From Deltaproteobacteria bacterium (GTDB taxonomy: Bacteria > Desulfobacterota > Desulfobacteria > Desulfobacterales > SURF-15), in assembly GCA_019309565.1 (NCBI GenBank), contig JAFDFZ010000017.1, forward strand, positions 1 to 64,000: DNA of 64,000 bases. The letters run 5' to 3'. Of this stretch, positions 59,789 through 64,000 are shown piece by piece (positions within the stretch are counted from its first letter, which is position 1; every line of letters starts with the position of its first letter). A program made the translations under genes and the position numbers. The notes beneath the pieces are model-generated. The model did not search any database and was not told the origin of the DNA. It was given only the letters and a program-made list of their open reading frames with translations.

Positions 59789-59978
59789 ATTCAAACTGCT
59801 CAAGATACCGACCGAAAGGGATTTAGGAAGATTCATCATAAATAAATAGGTTAAATAAGATTATACTACAATAAATACGCGTCCTTTTAATACATGGCAT
59901 CTGTGAGTTTTAACCCAGAGCCCAGAACGATAAACCGCTCAACCTAGGTTCAGCATAAAGCACACAAGGAGTTTTAAA

Positions 59979-60263
59979 ATTACCACACCCGAACAACGCG
60001 AGACCATGCTAAGAAAACCCATCCTCATGCCGCCGAACATTATCGATAAAATTGCCAAGATCGCGAATAAAAGAAAGGTTTCCTTTGCCGAAGTCGTCAG
60101 GGACGCGGTTGACGCTTTTGACGGCGATTTATCCTTGCAGGACGAGAACCTATTAGAAGCGTTGGCGGACACTATGGTTAAAACAACCCGGGAGGTTATT
60201 GAAAAAATTGACGCTATTGAAAAGCGGCTCGATGAGATGCATTCCATGCTGGAGGTTAAATAA
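59979..60263 (+). CDS. Ribbon-helix-helix-like small protein with probable ATT start
   Basis: 94 residues if begun at ATT 59979, which sits seven bases behind a perfect AAGGAG; the first in-frame ATG (60006) has no ribosome site and is 36 bases from that AAGGAG. The added N-terminus, (M)TTPEQRET, reads like a natural start. Then LRKPILMPPNIIDKIAKIANKRKVSFAEVVRDAVDAF fits a ribbon-helix-helix: a beta strand (KPILMPP) followed by two helices. The C-terminal part is a long helix (REVIEKIDAIEKRLDEMHSM). It overlaps the next small gene by one base (TAATG). A DNA-binding regulator or antitoxin-like role is inferred. Confidence 0.6.
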   Translation: MTTPEQRETMLRKPILMPPNIIDKIAKIANKRKVSFAEVVRDAVDAFDGDLSLQDENLLEALADTMVKTTREVIEKIDAIEKRLDEMHSMLEVK

Positions 60264-60462
60264 TGGGTGTCAGCGAAAAGGTCATGGAGGCGTTAGGGGC
60301 GGGAATTCTCCTGAATGAAAGGATCCTCACCTTTGTCGACAAGGTAAACCGTATGGATCAGGAATACGGCATATGAACGAGCGGCTTATAAGGCTGGAAA
60401 CCATGGTTGAAATCGTCCAGAAACGGCAGGCTCGAACGGAAAGATCGGAGATTGATTCGTAA
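60263..60462 (+). pseudogene. Small partner gene, probably frameshifted
   Basis: The first frame, from ATG 60263, gives 37 residues (MGVSEKVMEALGAGILLNER ... NRMDQEYGI) and stops at 60374-60376. The next frame begins with ATG 60373 and gives MNERLIRLETMVEIVQKRQA to a stop at 60460. Read together, with two bases removed, they form a continuous helical protein of about 65 residues. This could be a frameshift in a single gene or two coupled mini-genes overlapping as ATGA. Translationally coupled to the ribbon-helix-helix-like gene. Confidence 0.5.
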
Positions 60463-60792
60463 ATTTCCTCAACCAAAATAAAAAGAGAAAGAGAACAGAA
60501 GAGATATAACATTGGAATAAGTTACTTAATTTTTTATGGATGTCCCGCTTTCTACGCTAAGTGGGCGGATTAGGAAAGTCGGAAAGGAGGTGGTGGCCTG
60601 GTACTTGCAGGTGCATTTATACACAGCGCCATAATAACTTGCGCATTTATCTGTTGTAAAGTTGATTTTAAAAATCCAATATAGCGTTAAACACGCTGGA
60701 TGCTGTGTGTGTATGCACAATGATTTATGTCGTTCTGTATAGTTCAGAGTTTAAAGACGCTAAATCAGTAATAAAGTCAAAAGGAGGTCAAA
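60463..60792. other. Intergenic region before TRAP operon
   Basis: 330 bases; presumably holds the promoter of the TAXI receptor gene. No element recognised with confidence. Confidence 0.45.
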
Positions 60793-61878
60793 ATGAAAAA
60801 GATTAAAATTAAATTGTTATTGGTTTTAGCATTGGCTTTGGTGCTAGTATGGGCATTTGCTTTACCTGGTCCTGCGGAAGCTAGGAAAAAAATGTGGAGA
60901 TGGGGGACGGCTGGTCCAGGAAGCACTGGTTATAAAGTGTCTGCCTTCATGGCAGATTTCTTGCGAAGGGGTATGCCGGATTATGACATTACCATTTATC
61001 CATACGCTTCTACCACTGCTAACATCAAGAGCTTTTTAGTGGGTGAGCTGGAATCCGTATACTCGGCAGAGCCGGGATTGAGAAAACTATACTCGTTTAA
61101 AAAACCATTTAAGGGCTTTGAACCCAACGTAAAGCAGATGCCGGTGCAGTCTTTCTGGGCCTACACAATGGAAACACATATATTGACCTTACCGAAATGG
61201 AAGGACAAATATCGGACATGGGAGGATTTGGACGGCAAGAAAATCTTCATGACTAAGGCGGGATATATGAACCACATCAACATCTTCAGAGCTATGAGGG
61301 ACATCTGTGGCCTGAAGATAACGCACGTGGAGGTGGATATGACAAAAGTTGCGGATGCCCTGAGAGGGGGAACTATAGACGCCACCGCAGCTTACACAAC
61401 GGCGACGGTATCCTTGCCGAGCTGGCTTAAGGTGCTTGATGTAGCCAGCCCCCTGCAGGGCGTAAACCCAACCGCAACACAAATCAAGAAGTTAACAGCG
61501 GCAGGTTTTACTCCGGTAAAGATTAACATCAAGAAAGCCTATACTAGAGATCTTGGAGTGGATGAACTATATGGTGTGCCTTTTTACTTCGGATACCACC
61601 ACGGGCTCCGCTTCTCGGAAGAAGGCGTTTATAGAGCGCTTAAAGTATTTGAAAAAGAAGCAGCTGCACTATCTAAACTAGACCCTGGTTTTGGACCACT
61701 AGCCGCAGACTTCGCTGGGTTCCAGGTCCGGGGGATAAGGAGCATTCCCCAGGTTCCAGTACATCCGGGATTGGCTGAGTATCTGAAGGAAAAGGGCCTA
61801 TGGGACAAGGCCTGGATAATCGCTACTGAGGATACGATCAAGGCAGCCATAAAGGCTATGAAAGCCAAAGCGCGCTGA
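60793..61878 (+). CDS. TRAP transporter solute receptor, TAXI family
   Basis: 361 residues with AAAAGGAGG before the ATG. Signal peptide: KKIKIKLLLVLALALVLVWAF, cleaved near GPAEA. The mature protein has the TAXI opening RWGTAGPGSTGYKVSAFMADFL, the periplasmic-binding core YPYASTTANIKSFLVGELESVYS, LDGKKIFMTKAGYMNHINIFR and DALRGGTIDATAAYTT. TAXI proteins bind organic acids, amino acids or other anions and deliver them to a DctM-type permease driven by an ion gradient. The fused permease follows 183 bp downstream. Confidence 0.93.
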   Translation: MKKIKIKLLLVLALALVLVWAFALPGPAEARKKMWRWGTAGPGSTGYKVSAFMADFLRRGMPDYDITIYPYASTTANIKSFLVGELESVYSAEPGLRKLYSFKKPFKGFEPNVKQMPVQSFWAYTMETHILTLPKWKDKYRTWEDLDGKKIFMTKAGYMNHINIFRAMRDICGLKITHVEVDMTKVADALRGGTIDATAAYTTATVSLPSWLKVLDVASPLQGVNPTATQIKKLTAAGFTPVKINIKKAYTRDLGVDELYGVPFYFGYHHGLRFSEEGVYRALKVFEKEAAALSKLDPGFGPLAADFAGFQVRGIRSIPQVPVHPGLAEYLKEKGLWDKAWIIATEDTIKAAIKAMKAKAR

Positions 61879-62061
61879 ACTTTTTGGAAAAGCAAGCGGT
61901 GTTTATACTGCCGCGATAAGTCAAAAACAAGACTCATGACTTTCTTTCCATTTACTTAGTTAAGTAGTCTTAAGCACTTATCATAGTGGGCTTACCCCTG
62001 TGAAATCTCAGCAGCGGGTGAGCTCACTGTTTCTTGAGTCATATTGCCAGGGGGTGAAAAG

Positions 62062-64000
62062 GTGAAAAAAAATCCCTTGCAAGATAAAGCGTATCGATTG
62101 GCTGAAATTCGCAGATTCTCGACCCCCTGCTATCTTGTAGCAACTATGGTATATTTACTAATTTCATTACATTATTACACGACCGGCTTAGGTGGAGCCA
62201 TGCTGCTCGCCGTAACTCTGGTCCCGCTAGCATACGTGCTGTGGGTTTTAAATTCCTTTGTGGTCGGAGAGCTGCCGTATCCCCGTCTAGGACTTAAACT
62301 CAATATTACAATCGCCAGTTTGTACATCGCTATCTGCATCGTTGCCGTAATATACTTGAGAGTGGAGTTTGACGCCCTGGTTTATGACAGAGCTGGTTTC
62401 TTTAATACTGCTGATAAAATAGTAGGGGCGATGATGCTTGGTCTCATTATCGAATACACCAGACGCGAGCATCGTTTGCTCTTTTATCTGATCCTTTTTC
62501 TCATGCTCTATTCCGTTTACGGGTGGGTCTTTCCAGGTATATTCGGTCATCCCGGTGTCTCCTGGACAAGAGTAATCACATCTTCTTCTATTGAGATTAC
62601 ATTGGGCCTATTTGGAACCTATTCACAAACCGGGGTAGGCGTTATCGCTGCATTTTTCATGTTTTTAGGTATTGCACAGGGATTTGGTGTTCAGGAATCT
62701 ATTGTCAAAACTTTCACGGGAATATTTGCCAAACGTAAGACCCTCATTCCACAAACAGCGGTAGTGACTTCGATGGCTATTGCTACCTGTAGTGGTTCAG
62801 GGGCAGCGAATGCGGCCATAACCGGGCAATACACTATACCGTTGATGAAAAGGGCTGGGTTCCCCGCCCTTTACGCTGGTGCAGTGGAGGCTTCATCTTC
62901 GCTGGGAGGTCTGCTAATGCCGCCGGTAATGGCGATAGCCGGTTTCCTCATGGCTGACTTTCTAGGAGTGACGTATTTCGAGGTTATTGCCCGAGGATAT
63001 GCCCCGGCCTTAATTTTCTTTGGTATCATATCCTTATCGGTTTACCTCTTTACAACACGCTTCGTGCGGGGAAGGGATATTGACCCGGATTCAGAACTGC
63101 TTCCGGTTTTTCAAAGATTCTCCAAAATAGATGTGTTCAACACAGCTATTTTCTTTACCTTCATCGGTGTCTTGATCTATTTGATGGGTGTGCTCTGGTT
63201 CGACGCATCCAAAGCTGCGCTTAACATTGCGATCGGTCTCTTTATCGCCTCTTCTTTGCTCCGCATATATGTCCATGCTGGGACGATTTCGGATAAAATA
63301 AAGGAGTGGGCTATATGTTTGCGCCACGCCTTAGAGGCATTTGCCAGGGTCACAGCCCCGCTCATTCTTTTACTCGCCATGCTTGGGGTGATGATAAATC
63401 TGTTCGTGGTTAGCGGATGGATGATTAAGCTGATGGGGATGCTGGCTACGATCGGAGAATTCAATGTCGTAGCTCTTATCGGAATGGGGTTTCTAATTGG
63501 AGTCTTTTTAGGACTGGGGATACCGCCGTCGGCCTGTTACATACTGTCAGCCGTGGTAGTCATCCCCCCTATGACACGAATGGGGTTCAACCCTTGGGTG
63601 GCTCATTTCTTCTTATTTTTCATAGCGGTAATATCCGAATATTCGCCACCAACCTCACTTGTCGCTGCTGTTGCTTCGCGTATCTCAGGGGCCTCCTTTA
63701 TGAAGACGATGATGGTAACGCTGCAGATATCGATTCCCTTTTTTTTCCTCACTTTCGCCATTTTCAACTGGGATATTTTGTTGTTGGAGCCTGGTTTAGC
63801 GCAACTGGCCGCTCTGGTTGTGCTAATTATTGGATGCTTGACAGCAGCTGCCGCCATCCATGGTAGGCTTTTTGAACGTAAAGAGCATGACCTTCCTTCA
63901 AGATTTCTTATCCTCGTATTGGCGCTGTTTATCCTGTTTTTTCCTAAAGGTATGCTTTCGGTATTGGCATTGATACCAGCGGTGGCTATGATACTGCTCG
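62062..64000 (+). CDS. TRAP transporter fused permease (DctQM-type), 3' end outside window
   Basis: Open from a GTG behind AGGGGGTG to the window edge; 646 codons are present without a stop. It begins VKKNPLQDKAYRLAEIRRFS and has many membrane helices. The DctM part shows GVGVIAAFFMFLGIAQGFGV, TSMAIATCSGSGAANAAITGQYTIPLMKRAGF (the SGS-containing core loop), EASSSLGGLLMPPVMAIAGFLM and GLGIPPSACYILSAVVVIPPM. The N-terminal four helices replace DctQ. This fused subunit is the usual partner of TAXI receptors. An extra 90 or so residues of the C-terminus likely lie beyond the edge. Confidence 0.93.
   Translation, partial: MKKNPLQDKAYRLAEIRRFSTPCYLVATMVYLLISLHYYTTGLGGAMLLAVTLVPLAYVLWVLNSFVVGELPYPRLGLKLNITIASLYIAICIVAVIYLRVEFDALVYDRAGFFNTADKIVGAMMLGLIIEYTRREHRLLFYLILFLMLYSVYGWVFPGIFGHPGVSWTRVITSSSIEITLGLFGTYSQTGVGVIAAFFMFLGIAQGFGVQESIVKTFTGIFAKRKTLIPQTAVVTSMAIATCSGSGAANAAITGQYTIPLMKRAGFPALYAGAVEASSSLGGLLMPPVMAIAGFLMADFLGVTYFEVIARGYAPALIFFGIISLSVYLFTTRFVRGRDIDPDSELLPVFQRFSKIDVFNTAIFFTFIGVLIYLMGVLWFDASKAALNIAIGLFIASSLLRIYVHAGTISDKIKEWAICLRHALEAFARVTAPLILLLAMLGVMINLFVVSGWMIKLMGMLATIGEFNVVALIGMGFLIGVFLGLGIPPSACYILSAVVVIPPMTRMGFNPWVAHFFLFFIAVISEYSPPTSLVAAVASRISGASFMKTMMVTLQISIPFFFLTFAIFNWDILLLEPGLAQLAALVVLIIGCLTAAAAIHGRLFERKEHDLPSRFLILVLALFILFFPKGMLSVLALIPAVAMILL

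Overview
The window looks like the chromosome of an anaerobic, probably sulfate-reducing or syntrophic member of the Desulfobacterota (former Deltaproteobacteria). This is inferred from gene content: a monofunctional CO dehydrogenase (CooS), a corrinoid-activation (RACo-type) protein, NifX-like and DUF1847/DUF5320 proteins, several small ferredoxins, remnants of tungsten aldehyde oxidoreductase and heterodisulfide reductase B, many two-component systems, TAXI-TRAP and ABC uptake systems, a likely selenoprotein and a group II intron. No rRNA, tRNA or CRISPR array was recognised.

Layout. 0-2.6 kb: two HpcH/HpaI aldolases around an isocitrate/isopropylmalate-type dehydrogenase. 2.9-4 kb: carboxymuconolactone-decarboxylase-like protein and UspA. 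4.1-5.1 kb: wrecked aldehyde:ferredoxin oxidoreductase gene. 5.4-10.1 kb: M24 peptidase plus peptide ABC permeases and binding protein, with no ATPases. 10.8-11.4 kb: thioredoxin/TPR protein in which the first CxxC cysteine is an in-frame TGA (UxxC). 12-16 kb: SHOCT lipoprotein, membrane spermidine-synthase-like protein, unknown membrane protein. 16-23 kb: MocR regulator divergent from a BMP-type nucleoside ABC operon. 23-26.6 kb: sugar-type ABC operon flanked by two copies of a covarying hairpin. 26.8-30.5 kb: histidine kinase, single-domain receiver, MFS transporter. 30.9-38.3 kb: cooS, OsmC, phosphofructokinase, Rossmann-PAS kinase, NtrC-type activator, archaemetzincin. 38.4-39.4 kb: GcvH-like cysteine-motif protein (minus strand). 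40-41.7 kb: dead hdrB, hotdog thioesterase, dead larA. 42.3-51.2 kb: a second NtrC-type activator, NifX, DUF1847, ferredoxins, DUF5320, radical SAM, RACo, and a NifX-permease fusion with the second permease half. 51.7-53.6 kb: group II intron. 53.9-60.5 kb: small genes, methyltransferase, MBL hydrolase, DUF364, phytochelatin-synthase-like protein, decayed genes and a ribbon-helix-helix pair. 60.8-64 kb: TAXI TRAP receptor and fused permease, running off the edge.

The most striking structure is regulatory. Six intergenic regions between 28.5 and 56.3 kb each hold a sigma-54-type -24/-12 element (GG-N10-GC). In every one, an AT-rich palindromic motif of the form GAAATTTTTC ends 77-88 bp upstream of the GG. 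The sites precede the receiver gene, cooS, the dead hdrB, the nifX/DUF1847 operon, the intron-interrupted region and the DUF364 gene. Two NtrC-family activators lie in the same interval, one inside the cooS operon. I read this as a dedicated sigma-54 regulon for CO/one-carbon/corrinoid redox metabolism, partly eroded by pseudogenes and repeat insertions.

Repeats are abundant: at least five small interspersed families were found by eye. One is inserted inside an ABC operon, and another supplies the C-terminus of a ferredoxin. All coordinates and alignments were read manually, without database searches.
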